Source of the DNA: Methylobacterium brachiatum
Lineage (GTDB): Bacteria > Pseudomonadota > Alphaproteobacteria > Rhizobiales > Beijerinckiaceae
Assembly: GCF_020523825.1 (NCBI RefSeq)
Contig: NZ_JAJALK010000009.1
Coordinates: 124,001 to 188,000 of the forward strand
Length of the DNA: 64,000 bases
Direction: 5' to 3'
The first letter of the stretch is position 1; each line of letters begins with the position of its first letter. Made by a program: the position numbers and the translations under genes. Shown here one piece after another: positions 9,561-18,044 of the stretch. Below the pieces are notes generated by a model. It worked only from the letters and a program-made list of their open reading frames with translations. It ran no database searches and was not told where the DNA came from.

Positions 9561-10194
9561 GCAGGGTCTTTGGCGGGAGTACGAACACACTCGCCCCGGG
9601 CGCGACCGTACGATACACCACGGCGCGCGCGCCGATCGTCGCGCCATCGCCGACGCTCACCCGCGGCAAGATCGTCGCACCTGAACCGATCATCACGTCC
9701 CGCCCTATCGATGCGTGGCCGGTGATGTCGACCAGCGAGCTAATCACTGTGAATTCACCGATCCGGGCGTCGTGGCCGGCGCCGCCGACCGTGTTGAACG
9801 TCACGAAGCGCTCGATGACGGTATCCGGACCCGCGGCCGAGTTGGGGCAGAAAATCACACCCTCCCCGAGTTGCGCCGTGCGCACCACGCGCGCGCTCGG
9901 ATGGATCAGCTCGGTGAACACCCCCCCCCTGGGGGCGAGTTTGCCGTGAACGGCCCGCTTGGCCTTCGGTGTTCCGACTGCCAGCAGAAACCTATCTCCG
10001 CGGGCCGGGACGTAGTCCGAGATGGATCCGAGCCAGGGCAAATCGTAATCGAGGCCGGCCAGCGTATCACCGGTGTCGTCGAGGTAGCCGCCGAGCGGCG
10101 CGAGGCGTCCGGCCGCGTGCGTCTCGGATGCGCAGAAGTATAGCTCCCGGCAAAAGCCGCCGCCGCCGACCAGGATCACGCGCTCTCTCGACAT
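9544..10194 (-). CDS. NeuD/PglD-family sugar O- or N-acyltransferase
   Basis: The protein is 216 residues from the Met at 10194; the frame extends nine codons further but MSRERVILVGGGGFCREL is the normal family start. The N-terminal third is the Rossmann-like PglD_N domain (GGGG loop at about 9-12). From about residue 100 the chain follows the hexapeptide left-handed beta-helix pattern (IGEFTVISSLVDITGHASIG, VMIGSGATILPRVSVG, ATIGARAVV). Such enzymes transfer acetyl or larger acyl groups to amino or hydroxyl groups of nucleotide-activated sugars. With the aminotransferase and the ACP/ketoacyl-synthase genes in the same island it is the best candidate for adding the acyl group. The acyl donor is unknown. 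Confidence 0.85.
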   Translation of the reverse strand: MSRERVILVGGGGFCRELYFCASETHAAGRLAPLGGYLDDTGDTLAGLDYDLPWLGSISDYVPARGDRFLLAVGTPKAKRAVHGKLAPRGGVFTELIHPSARVVRTAQLGEGVIFCPNSAAGPDTVIERFVTFNTVGGAGHDARIGEFTVISSLVDITGHASIGRDVMIGSGATILPRVSVGDGATIGARAVVYRTVAPGASVFVLPPKTLRARGD

Positions 10195-10474
10195 CGTCGC
10201 TCCCACCGGTGGGGCTCCCATCGTCCCCTGGTTAGACTTCTTTCTGACACGGCGGCCGCACGCCCCATCCGGCCGTGGCGCCGACCGCCACCGGTGAGGG
10301 GCGTCGGTGATTTGGCGCGCATGACGGCCGGGCTGGAGCCCGGCTGGGTGTGCTACGACCTCGGAGCCCTCGACGCCGAGCGCGGACGGGGCCCGCTTCG
10401 TGACATCCGATCGATCGGGCCAGCGTCCGGCCGTCGGCCCCCCGTCCTAGCGGCCTCGGATGCCATCGGGCGCC

Positions 10475-11647
10475 TCAGCCTCCGTGGCTGGATACCATGC
10501 GGTGCCGATAGTGATCGAAGAACGCCGCGATCCGAACCTCGTCTGCCCCGAGCACGCCCGGTTTGCTCGACACCTCCAAGCCGCGCTGCACCGATTCCAG
10601 TACGACCTTGTCCTCGGCGATGACGCGACCGGCGATCCCCACTGTTTGCTGATTCAGCATGTCCTGGCGCGCGCGCGCGCCCTCGGAGAGAGCGAGATGG
10701 GGCTCGTAGACCCGCGTGCGCAGCACAGTCCGTCGAGCGTCTACCGGAAGCGCTTGCCCGATATAGAAGGTCAGACCTTCCTGCGACGAGACGAAGAGGT
10801 TAGGAAAGACGAAGATATGGAAGAACGAATCGTGCGCGTAGGCGCGGTCCGCCAGGTGCGAAAGAATTTTCCGGCGCAGATGCTCACGCCTGATTTCCCT
10901 CCGCGGGAAATGACAGCTCGAATGACCATCACTCAAAACCACATCGCGGATTGGGTGATGACCGATCCCGAGGCCGTCGATGAAGCTCTCTGGGTGTACG
11001 GCGGCACAATGATAACACTCCAGCACATTCTCGACGAGCAGCTTCCAGTTGCAGTCATGTGGAACGGAGTCGAACTGGATCTCGCCGCCTATGGCATCAC
11101 CGATCGCCCGTAAGGGGGCTGCGATATCGCCGAGATATTGGTCGAGCGGTGGAGCGGTTCCCGACACGTCGACGAAGACGAAGGCGCCGCAGGTCTCGAC
11201 CCGGTAGCGGGGCAGACAGAGCCGCTCGCGCGCCTCCGGCGTATCGACGGGAAACTGCTCGCGCTTGGGACGGCCGACCGGGAACCCGGATTGGTCGAAG
11301 CTCCACGCATGATAGCCGCACATCAGCGGTCGTCGGCCACGCTCCTGCGTCTGGATCCGATTGAACCGGTGCGTACAGACATTTTGAAAGGCTCGCAGCT
11401 CACCCCGAAAGTTCTGCACCACGACGGCGATGCCTGGCAGATCGAGCGTGACGAAGCTGTGATTCTCTGCGAGTTCCGCCGCAGTGCCGACGAACAGCCA
11501 ACTTTCGGCAAACATCCGCTCCACTTCCCGGCGTAGCACGGCTTCGCAACGGTAGTTCTGCTTGGGCAGAGTCGCGGCCTCGCCCGGTGTGGGTGACCGC
11601 TCGTCCGGCGGCACCGTACGGCCGGCCTCGTCGGTCAGCCAGCTCAT
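10475..11647 (-). CDS. Rieske [2Fe-2S] non-heme iron oxygenase, large subunit
   Basis: A 390-residue ring-hydroxylating-dioxygenase-type alpha subunit. The Rieske cluster ligands are visible: Cys91 and His93 in NVCTHRFNR, Cys110 and His113 in CGYHAWSF. The mononuclear iron site is NVLECYHCAAVHPE, with His213 and His218. It should hydroxylate or demethylate an organic substrate using electrons from a separate reductase; no reductase or ferredoxin gene is nearby. It overlaps the upstream SDR stop by four bases (ATGA), so the two are translationally coupled. In this setting (ACP, ketoacyl synthase, SDR) the plausible substrate is an acyl chain or sugar, not an aromatic ring; this is inference. 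Confidence 0.88.
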   Translation of the reverse strand: MSWLTDEAGRTVPPDERSPTPGEAATLPKQNYRCEAVLRREVERMFAESWLFVGTAAELAENHSFVTLDLPGIAVVVQNFRGELRAFQNVCTHRFNRIQTQERGRRPLMCGYHAWSFDQSGFPVGRPKREQFPVDTPEARERLCLPRYRVETCGAFVFVDVSGTAPPLDQYLGDIAAPLRAIGDAIGGEIQFDSVPHDCNWKLLVENVLECYHCAAVHPESFIDGLGIGHHPIRDVVLSDGHSSCHFPRREIRREHLRRKILSHLADRAYAHDSFFHIFVFPNLFVSSQEGLTFYIGQALPVDARRTVLRTRVYEPHLALSEGARARQDMLNQQTVGIAGRVIAEDKVVLESVQRGLEVSSKPGVLGADEVRIAAFFDHYRHRMVSSHGG

Positions 11648-12405
11648 TTCGCGGTGTATCCGCCGTCGACCGCCAAGCTCTGGCCGGTGATCCAGCGCGA
11701 TGCGTCACTCATCAGGAAGACCGCGCAATGTCCGATATCCTCCGGCCGCCCGAAGCCGAGCAGGTGGAGATCCCGATAGTTGCCGACCATCTCCTCACTC
11801 ACGGTCCCCGCGAACGCGTCGTGCATGGCGGTCACTACCGCGCCCGCCGCGATGGCGTTCGCGCGGATGCTGCGCGGCGCCAACTCGATCGCGAGCGCGC
11901 GGATCAGGCCACCGATCCCGGCCTTCGCCGCCGAGTAGGCCGCCATGCCGCGACGGCCGCGCGTCGCGGAGACCGAAGACATGAACACCAACGACCCGCC
12001 ATCGCAGAGCGCCCCCTTGCGCGACGCGGCCCTGGCGACACCAAATGCTCCGAATAAGCCCGCGCCGAACACCTGTTCGAGATGCTGCGCCTTGGTGGTG
12101 CGCACCGGTGCGAGCGCGCTCTCGCCCGCGGAATAGAAGACGCCATGAAGCGGGCCGACTGCCGCCACGGTCGTTTTGACCAGAGCGTCGGCGGCATCGA
12201 CGCTCGATAGGTCGGCGAGAACGATGCGGTGGTTTGTACCGGCCATCGCGGACAGTGTCTCGGCGAGGCGTGCCTCGTTTCGACCGGCGAGCACGACCTC
12301 GGCGCCGCACTCGGCCATCTGGATGGCGACCTGGCGTCCGAGGCCCGAAGACGCGCCGGCGACCAGGATGCGGCGATCGGCCAGGCAATCGGGAGCGAAG
12401 ATCAC
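11644..12405 (-). CDS. Short-chain dehydrogenase/reductase (FabG-like)
   Basis: A 253-residue classical SDR. The nucleotide-binding glycine motif is AGASSGLG (residues 16-23), the catalytic Ser is in FMSSVSA (about 143-144), and the YSAAK motif gives Tyr157 and Lys161. The C-terminal FGRPEDIGHCAVFLMSD and ITGQSLAVDGGY are typical of FabG-like members. The predicted role is NAD(P)H-dependent reduction of a 3-oxoacyl intermediate or a related alcohol/ketone conversion. It lies 94 bases downstream of the FabH-like gene and overlaps the Rieske oxygenase by four bases, so all probably sit in one transcript starting at the ACP gene. Confidence 0.88.
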   Translation of the reverse strand: MIFAPDCLADRRILVAGASSGLGRQVAIQMAECGAEVVLAGRNEARLAETLSAMAGTNHRIVLADLSSVDAADALVKTTVAAVGPLHGVFYSAGESALAPVRTTKAQHLEQVFGAGLFGAFGVARAASRKGALCDGGSLVFMSSVSATRGRRGMAAYSAAKAGIGGLIRALAIELAPRSIRANAIAAGAVVTAMHDAFAGTVSEEMVGNYRDLHLLGFGRPEDIGHCAVFLMSDASRWITGQSLAVDGGYTAK

Positions 12406-12499
12406 GGTGTCTGCGCCTTCCGACCGGCCAGAGGCTCGACTGGCGATCGGCTCGACCGGCTACGACCTCGCGCGATCCGCACTCCTGCGCCGAAGAATG

Positions 12500-13603
12500 T
12501 CACAGCGTTACCGTCTCGGCGCACGCCAGCGGGCCCACGGTGAGGGTCGTCGAGGCCCAGGAGTAGCCGACCCCGAACCCGACCAGAGCCAAGCGCATCG
12601 CCCGCTCCGATACGGCAGCGGCGAGATCGGTGGTCAAGACCAATGGGATGCTGGCGCTGCTGGTGTTGCCGTAGCGGTCGATGTTGATCGGCAGCCGCCC
12701 GGGATCGATCTTCGCCTTCTTGGCGAGATGCTTCAACATGAACGCATTGGCCTGATGCAACACGAAGGCGTCGTAGCCATCGATCGTTTGACCGGCGGCG
12801 GCGATCGTGTCGCGGATGAGCGTCGGGATCGCCTTGAGGGTAAAATTAAAGACCTCACCGCCGTCCATGTAGAGGGTATCGGCGGGATAACCGGAGAATT
12901 TCGGATGTGTGGAGCAAGACCTGAATGCTCCCCTGGGGACGATCAGATTCTCTGCGCCGCGGCCGTCGGTGCCGAGGATATGGACCGCATCTCCGTCGTC
13001 ATGGGCCTCTAGCGCCGTCACGGCGCCAGCATCCCCGAACAGCAGCACAGTCGAACGGTCGTCCGGATCGTTCATCACGCTGCTGGTGTCGCCCACGGCG
13101 AGAAGGACCCGCTGCGCCGCGCCGGTCTGGATCATCATCATCGCGAGCCACAGGCCGTAGGGATATCCTGAACAGCCGAGCGGCACGTCGAACGCGACGA
13201 TGCCAGGACGCAAACCCAGTCGGGCCTGCAGGCTGCAGGCGGTGGCAGGCAGGCGGTAGTCGGGCGTCTGAGACACGAACACGAGCGCATCGACGCTGGC
13301 TCGATCCCATGCGAGACGGTCGAGTAGCTCGCGCGCGGCCCGCGCGCAGAGGTCAGATGTCGTGACGCCGCCCTCAACCCAGTAGCGGGTGCGCACCCCT
13401 GTCATCTTGACCACATCGTCGAGCTTCGAGCCGAACCGAGCAGCGAAATGGCTGTTCTCGATACGCCGCGGCGGCAGACACGAGACGAGGCCGGCGATGC
13501 GGGCACGGCTCGTGCGCGCGACCCGACCGCTCGCCGCGGCTGATGTCTCCAGATCCGCCGGGCAGCCTCCGGTCGAGGCCGCCGCTCCGCCAGCGGCGAG
13601 CAC
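12500..13603 (-). CDS. 3-oxoacyl-ACP synthase III (FabH/KASIII-like)
   Basis: A 367-residue thiolase-fold condensing enzyme. The catalytic triad is clear: Cys144 in PLGCSGY, His283 in VLHQAN, Asn313 in YGNTSSAS. KASIII enzymes join an acyl-CoA starter to malonyl-ACP. The start codon is GTG one base after the ACP stop, so the genes are coupled. About 30 N-terminal residues precede the first normal family strand, so a later start is possible. A specialised copy beside its own ACP points to a dedicated short acyl chain, not bulk fatty acid synthesis. FabH-like genes of this kind also occur in the flagellin glycosylation island of Pseudomonas syringae, from memory. Confidence 0.88.
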   Translation of the reverse strand: MLAAGGAAASTGGCPADLETSAAASGRVARTSRARIAGLVSCLPPRRIENSHFAARFGSKLDDVVKMTGVRTRYWVEGGVTTSDLCARAARELLDRLAWDRASVDALVFVSQTPDYRLPATACSLQARLGLRPGIVAFDVPLGCSGYPYGLWLAMMMIQTGAAQRVLLAVGDTSSVMNDPDDRSTVLLFGDAGAVTALEAHDDGDAVHILGTDGRGAENLIVPRGAFRSCSTHPKFSGYPADTLYMDGGEVFNFTLKAIPTLIRDTIAAAGQTIDGYDAFVLHQANAFMLKHLAKKAKIDPGRLPINIDRYGNTSSASIPLVLTTDLAAAVSERAMRLALVGFGVGYSWASTTLTVGPLACAETVTL

Positions 13604-13604
13604 G

Positions 13605-13838
13605 CTAAGCCGCCCGAACGGCGCACTCGCGCGCGACGAGGGCGTCGAGGTCCGCGACGGTGGTGCAGGCGGCGAGTGCGTCGGCGCTCACGGTCCTGTC
13701 ATAGAGGTCATCGATCAGTGCGATCGTCGACACGATCGCCAACGAATCCCAATTGGCGTCTTCGAGTCTGAAGTTCGGTGTCATGTCGGCGACCGCGACC
13801 TCGAAGATCTCGGCCAATCCCTCGTGAAAAGCACTCAT
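13605..13838 (-). CDS. Acyl carrier protein
   Basis: A 77-residue acidic helical protein with the phosphopantetheine attachment motif NWDSLAIVS, Ser32 being the modified residue (the usual motif is DSL). The length is normal for an ACP. A GGAGAGG ribosome site lies just ahead of the ATG. It heads the run ACP, KASIII, SDR, Rieske oxygenase and would carry the acyl chain those enzymes build. It is clearly a specialised ACP: the helix-II sequence following Ser32 differs from the usual ELVMALEEEF type. Confidence 0.87.
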   Translation of the reverse strand: MSAFHEGLAEIFEVAVADMTPNFRLEDANWDSLAIVSTIALIDDLYDRTVSADALAACTTVADLDALVARECAVRAA

Positions 13839-14340
13839 GCGACCTCTCCGACCCGGCCGGTACCCGGGCGACCGGGACGAGGCCTTTCACACACGCAGTT
13901 TCACGAGGAGGCCGCCCGCCGCGACAGGCGGCGCCGACCGGTGATGCACGTGCGCCGCAGCCGTCGGGCCGGTCCGATACTCGTCTCGACTGCAGCGGCG
14001 GTCACGCGCCCACCCCGCATGTCCAATACGGTTCGGCTAGGTCAGTTAATTTCGCGTTACCCGCAGCTTCTGCCGATCAGCATCCGCACTGGCGCCGCGA
14101 CGGCCGATCGCGGAGCTCATGGGTGCTGGAAAGTCGATCAATTGGGCAGCCCGGTCGGGAGGCTCTCGTCGCAACGGACGCTAATCTCATGAAGTCAGCC
14201 TTGGCGGTATATTCAGAACCCACAGATCACGCCGCCAACAGCGGTATCTACACGCCCGCCGCGTCCGCGGCCATCGCACTGATCCTCCCCCGCCTTTACG
14301 GACACCTCTGATACGTTCCTTGCTGGCGGGAAGGTGTCTG
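13839..14340. other. Intergenic region upstream of the ACP operon
   Basis: About 500 bases between the ACP gene (minus strand) and the decayed IS3 element. It should hold the promoter of the ACP operon. I see no protein-coding frame with recognisable features. Confidence 0.4.
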
Positions 14341-15521
14341 ATGTCGAAGGCGAGACGCGAGCTCACCCCGGAGTTCAAACGCGAGGTGGTGGCGCTGCTG
14401 GAAAGCGCGGGCGACCATAGATGCAGATCACGGCCGAACTCGGGATCCAACCCTCCATGCTGAGGCAGTGGCGAACGGCCTGATGGGAGGCCCTCCATCG
14501 CTGCGCGCAGCCGGATCGCCAGGAACTGCATTCGCGAGCCCGTTGGCTTTCGCCTCTGACTAGGCAGCAGAGATCGCTCGCCTTCGGCGTGAACTCGACC
14601 GGACGCGCATGGAGCGCGATGTCCGAGAAAAAGCGATCGGCATCTTCGCGGAGATGCGCAAATGACGTTCGCCTTCATCGAGCAGCATGCGAGCACCTAG
14701 CCGGTGCGTCTCATGTGCCGCGTGCTCGGAGTCTCCCCCAGCGGCTACTACCGCTGGCGATCACGTTCCGAGAGCGCCCAAGCGACGTCCAACCGTCAAC
14801 TCTTCGACGATGTCCGGCGTATCTACACCGGGCATCACAGCCGCTACGACTCGCCTCGGGTGCATGCTGCCCTGCGGGCAGAAGGCCGAACAGTCAGTCG
14901 CGGGCGGGTGGAGCGCTTGATGCGCCGTCATGGCATTCGGGCCCTGGCAGGACGTGGATTCCGGCCCTGCATGACCAACAGCCGTCACGACCTGCCGATC
15001 GCGGCCAACCTCCTGAAGCAACAGTTCTCGTCGGCGTTGCCCAACACTCTTCGGTCGGCAGATATCACGTACCTGCCGACCGAAGAGTGTTGGCTCTACC
15101 TCGCCGCCATCCTCGATCTCGCTACCCGCAAGATCGTCGGCTGGTCGATGCGTGATCACATGCGGACCGAATTTACGTCGGCGGCTCCGATGATGGCCAC
15201 CCAACAGCAACGACCGGGGCTGGCCTCATCTGCCACTCGGATCGCGGCAGCCAATACGCCGCCGAGGCCTACAGAGCGCAGCTCGTCGGCATGAAGGCGA
15301 TACCCTCCATGAGCCGGACCGGCTGCTGCTACGATACCCCCCCAATGGAAAGCTTCTTCCATACCCTCAAGGTCGAACTCGTCCACGAGCGACGATGGGC
15401 GACCTGGGACGAGGCCCGACGCGACTTGTTCGCCTACATCGAAGGCTACTACAATCGGCAGCGCATCCACTCGACCCTCGGCTACATCACGCCCGAACAA
15501 GCCGAACGGAACGCGAGCTAG
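14341..15521 (+). pseudogene. Decayed IS3-family insertion sequence (orfA and orfB broken)
   Basis: orfA starts at 14341 (MSKARRELTPEFKREVVALL) and is shifted after about 26 codons; the rest of orfA continues in another frame (QITAELGIQPSMLRQWR, then ELDRTRMERDVREKAIGIF) with an extra stop. orfB starts at 14662, has a premature TAG after about 12 codons, resumes with LGVSPSGYYRWRSR, and shifts again near 15216. Its C-terminal part (15291-15521) ends with RIHSTLGYITPEQAERNAS, typical of IS3-group transposases. At least three lesions make this a dead element. The IS481 element abuts its last codon. Confidence 0.88.
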
Positions 15522-16579
15522 ATGTTTGGTCCCGCTGTGTGGTGGTACGACTGATGCCGCATGGAGGGACGCGCTATGGGACAGGTTCTCCACGGCAGCG
15601 CCACGACGCCTGAGACGATCCGTCGGGCAATCCAAGCTCGTCAAGAGAGCGTGAGGGCCGCCGCCAAGCGCTACGGCATCAGCGCCACGACGGTGCAGAA
15701 GTGGCGCTCGCGCCAGACCAGTACCGATGCGCGGATGGGACCGAAGGAGCCCCGCTCCAGCGTGCTCAGCGTGGAGGACGAGGCGGTCATCGTCGCCTTC
15801 CGGCGGCATACCCTGCTGCCGCTCGACGACTGCCTCTACGCGTTGCAGCCGAGCCTGCCGCACCTGACCCGCTCGTCGCTGCATCGCTGTCTGCAGCGTC
15901 ACGGCATCAGTCGCCTGCCGGATGTTGACGGCGACACACCCAAGCGCTCGCGCTTCAAGGCCTACCCGATCGGCTACTTCCACATCGACATCGCGCAGGT
16001 CAGCACCGAACAGGGCAAGCTACACCTGTTCGTGGCCATCGACCGCACAAGCAAGTTCGCCTTCGTTCAACTGCACGAGAAGGCGACGCAGCGCATCGCG
16101 GCAGCCTTTCTACACGATCTGGTCGCCGCCGTGCCGTACACGATCCACACGGTGCTGACGGATAACGGCATCCAGTTCGCCGACAATCGTCCGGTGGACG
16201 AGGAGGCCGAGGCCAAAGCGGCGGCCTACTGGGCGACCCAGGATCGGCCGCGCATCTACCGCTGGCATTCGTTCGATTGGGCCTGCGAGCAGACGAAGAT
16301 CGAGCATCGCCTGACCAAGCCGCGCTGCCCGTGGACGAATGGTCAAGTCGAGCGGATGAACCGAACCATCAAGGACGCCACGGTCCAGCGCTACCATTAC
16401 GCCAGCCATGACGAGCTCCGGCAGCACCTGCAGCTGTTCGTGGATGCCTACAACTACGGCCGCCGGCTCAAGACCCTACGCGGCCTCACCCCCTACGAGT
16501 TCATCTGCCAGACCTGGACGAAAGAGCCCGAACGTTTCAGGCTCGATCCGTCAAACCACATGCCGGGACCGAACATCTA
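15519..16579 (+). mobile_element. IS481-family insertion sequence with terminal inverted repeats
   Basis: The left end reads TAGATGTTTGGTCCCG and the right end, on the other strand, TAGATGTTCGGTCCCG: 15 of 16 match, with weaker similarity further in (a shared TGTGGT). The element is about 1.06 kb and contains a single transposase gene. The left end coincides with the stop codon of the decayed IS3 orfB. Confidence 0.85.
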
Positions 16580-16580
16580 A
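15576..16580 (+). CDS. IS481-family transposase
   Basis: The protein is 334 residues from the Met at 15576 (an earlier Met five codons upstream is possible). An N-terminal helix-turn-helix (ESVRAAAKRYGISATTVQKW) is followed by an integrase-type core: first Asp in YFHIDIAQ, second Asp in VLTDNGIQF, Glu in GQVERMNRTIKD. The frame is uninterrupted and all three catalytic acids are present, so this is the only insertion sequence in the window that looks potentially active. Its stop lies at the right terminal repeat. Confidence 0.9.
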   Translation: MGQVLHGSATTPETIRRAIQARQESVRAAAKRYGISATTVQKWRSRQTSTDARMGPKEPRSSVLSVEDEAVIVAFRRHTLLPLDDCLYALQPSLPHLTRSSLHRCLQRHGISRLPDVDGDTPKRSRFKAYPIGYFHIDIAQVSTEQGKLHLFVAIDRTSKFAFVQLHEKATQRIAAAFLHDLVAAVPYTIHTVLTDNGIQFADNRPVDEEAEAKAAAYWATQDRPRIYRWHSFDWACEQTKIEHRLTKPRCPWTNGQVERMNRTIKDATVQRYHYASHDELRQHLQLFVDAYNYGRRLKTLRGLTPYEFICQTWTKEPERFRLDPSNHMPGPNI

Positions 16581-16647
16581 ACCCGCGTCGGTGAAGGCGG
16601 GGGAGGATCAAGAGGCGATACACCTGATCGGACAATCCAAACGCGAA

Positions 16648-16670
16648 CGGCCGAGGTGATGCCCCGGCCG
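16648..16670 (-). terminator. Hairpin downstream of flagellin, probable terminator
   Basis: On the minus strand CGGCCGGGG, five loop bases, then CCTCGGCCG form a nine-pair stem (one G-T pair) about 25 bases after the flagellin stop. The following sequence is only moderately T-rich, so termination efficiency is uncertain. Confidence 0.6.
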
Positions 16671-16694
16671 CTGCGACGACGATGTAGCTGACGC

Positions 16695-17879
16695 TTAGCG
16701 CAGCAGCTGCAGGATGCCCTGCTGGGCCTGGTTCGCCAGCGACAGGGCCGAGATGCCCAGCGACTGACGGGTGGACAGGGCCTGCGAGTTCGCAGCCTCC
16801 TGGTTGAGGTCGGCCGCCGTCAGGTTCGACGAGCCGGTATCGAGCACGTTGATCAGGTTCTTGCTGAAGTCCTGACGGTTCTGCACTACCGACAGGTTCG
16901 AACCGAAGGTCGAAGCGTCGGTCCGCAGCTGGCTCGATGCGGTCGTGAGCTTGTTCAGGGTCGTGTTGATGTCGGCGTTGAGCAGGAAGTTGCCCTGGCC
17001 GACCGTCGATGTCTTCGCCGAAGTCCCGGTAATCGACGTCAAGCCGAGGCCGGCCGAGGTCTCGTCAGTCGCGGTGACCGTGAGGTTCGAGTTGCCCTTC
17101 GGATTGAAGTTGATCGTCAGGTTGTTGTTGTCGCCCTTGCCGTTGATCAGGTTCGTGCCGTTGAAGCTCGAATCGCCGGCGAGCTGATCGATCTGGGTCA
17201 GCAGGCTGTTGTACTGCGAGGCGAGCGTCGCGCGGGCCGTGACGCCCGACACGCTCAGGTCCGAGCTCTGACCGACTGCGGTGGTGGTGCCGTAGGTCGG
17301 GCCCGACCCCGAACCGGACGCAAAGCCCAATTTCGTTTGGTCGCCCGCAGATGCAAACTCCACGTCCGAGGACGCGTTCATCACAATCTTGGTCCCGTCA
17401 GTGCTCTTGGTGAAGCTGCCGGCACCGACAACGGCGTTAAGCTTCGTCAGAGCTCCGTCGAGCGTGTCCGTCGTTGCCAGTGCGACGCTTGTAGCTACAC
17501 CGTTGACGAACAGGTTAACCGTGCTGGCGGATGCAGCACTGTAGGCGGTCGAGGCGGTGCCGGTGGTGGTGATCTGCGTGGACAGCGCCTGGTTGGCAAC
17601 CGACTTGGCCTGATCGACCAGCTTCTGGATCGAGGTGATGCCCTGGTTGGCGGCCTGGATCGACTGGATCCCGTTCGAGATACCGTCGAGCAGGTTGCCG
17701 AGGTCGCCGGACCGCTGGCTGAGAGCTTGCGAGGTGAAGAAGCTCACCGGGTTGTCGAGCGCCGACGAGACCTTCAGGCCGGTGGAGAGCCGGTTCTGGG
17801 TGGTCGCGGTCAGCGAAGCCGTATCCTGCAGCGAGAGCAGGTTCTGGCGGGTAGCGGCAGTGAGGGTGACACCGGACAT
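16695..17879 (-). CDS. Flagellin
   Basis: A 394-residue flagellin, the filament subunit exported by the flagellar type III system. The N-terminal D0/D1 region (NLLSLQDTASLTATTQNRLS, LDNPVSFFTSQALSQR) and C-terminal D1/D0 region (NRQDFSKNLINVLDTGSSNL, ALSLANQAQQGILQLLR) are conserved. The central part, about residues 100-280, is Ser/Thr/Gly/Asn-rich and variable, a usual place for O-glycans. The ribosome site AAGGA lies about ten bases ahead of the ATG, behind a small hairpin. It lies 23 kb from the main flagellar cluster, hemmed in by insertion sequences, and is divergent from an FlbT paralog, which suggests post-transcriptional control through its leader. Confidence 0.95.
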   Translation of the reverse strand: MSGVTLTAATRQNLLSLQDTASLTATTQNRLSTGLKVSSALDNPVSFFTSQALSQRSGDLGNLLDGISNGIQSIQAANQGITSIQKLVDQAKSVANQALSTQITTTGTASTAYSAASASTVNLFVNGVATSVALATTDTLDGALTKLNAVVGAGSFTKSTDGTKIVMNASSDVEFASAGDQTKLGFASGSGSGPTYGTTTAVGQSSDLSVSGVTARATLASQYNSLLTQIDQLAGDSSFNGTNLINGKGDNNNLTINFNPKGNSNLTVTATDETSAGLGLTSITGTSAKTSTVGQGNFLLNADINTTLNKLTTASSQLRTDASTFGSNLSVVQNRQDFSKNLINVLDTGSSNLTAADLNQEAANSQALSTRQSLGISALSLANQAQQGILQLLR

Positions 17880-17906
17880 AGGAGCAGTCCTTTTGGGCGC
17901 TTTAAA

Positions 17907-17921
17907 CCGCCGTATTGGCGG
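17907..17921 (-). promoter_or_regulatory. Small hairpin in the flagellin leader
   Basis: CCGCC, five bases, GGCGG form a short stem-loop about 28 bases upstream of the flagellin start. FlbT is known in Caulobacter to act on the flagellin mRNA 5' leader, so this stem is a candidate contact, but it is short and the link is inference. Confidence 0.35.
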
Positions 17922-18044
17922 CCCCCACGATCTACGCCCCAGGTCGTTGCCGACATCTTAAGTCGATCCACGAAACGATGCAGCCGTTAGAAGATCGTTA
18001 ATGCTTCATGTTCAAAACCCCCCAAATTAAGAGGACATCGAATA

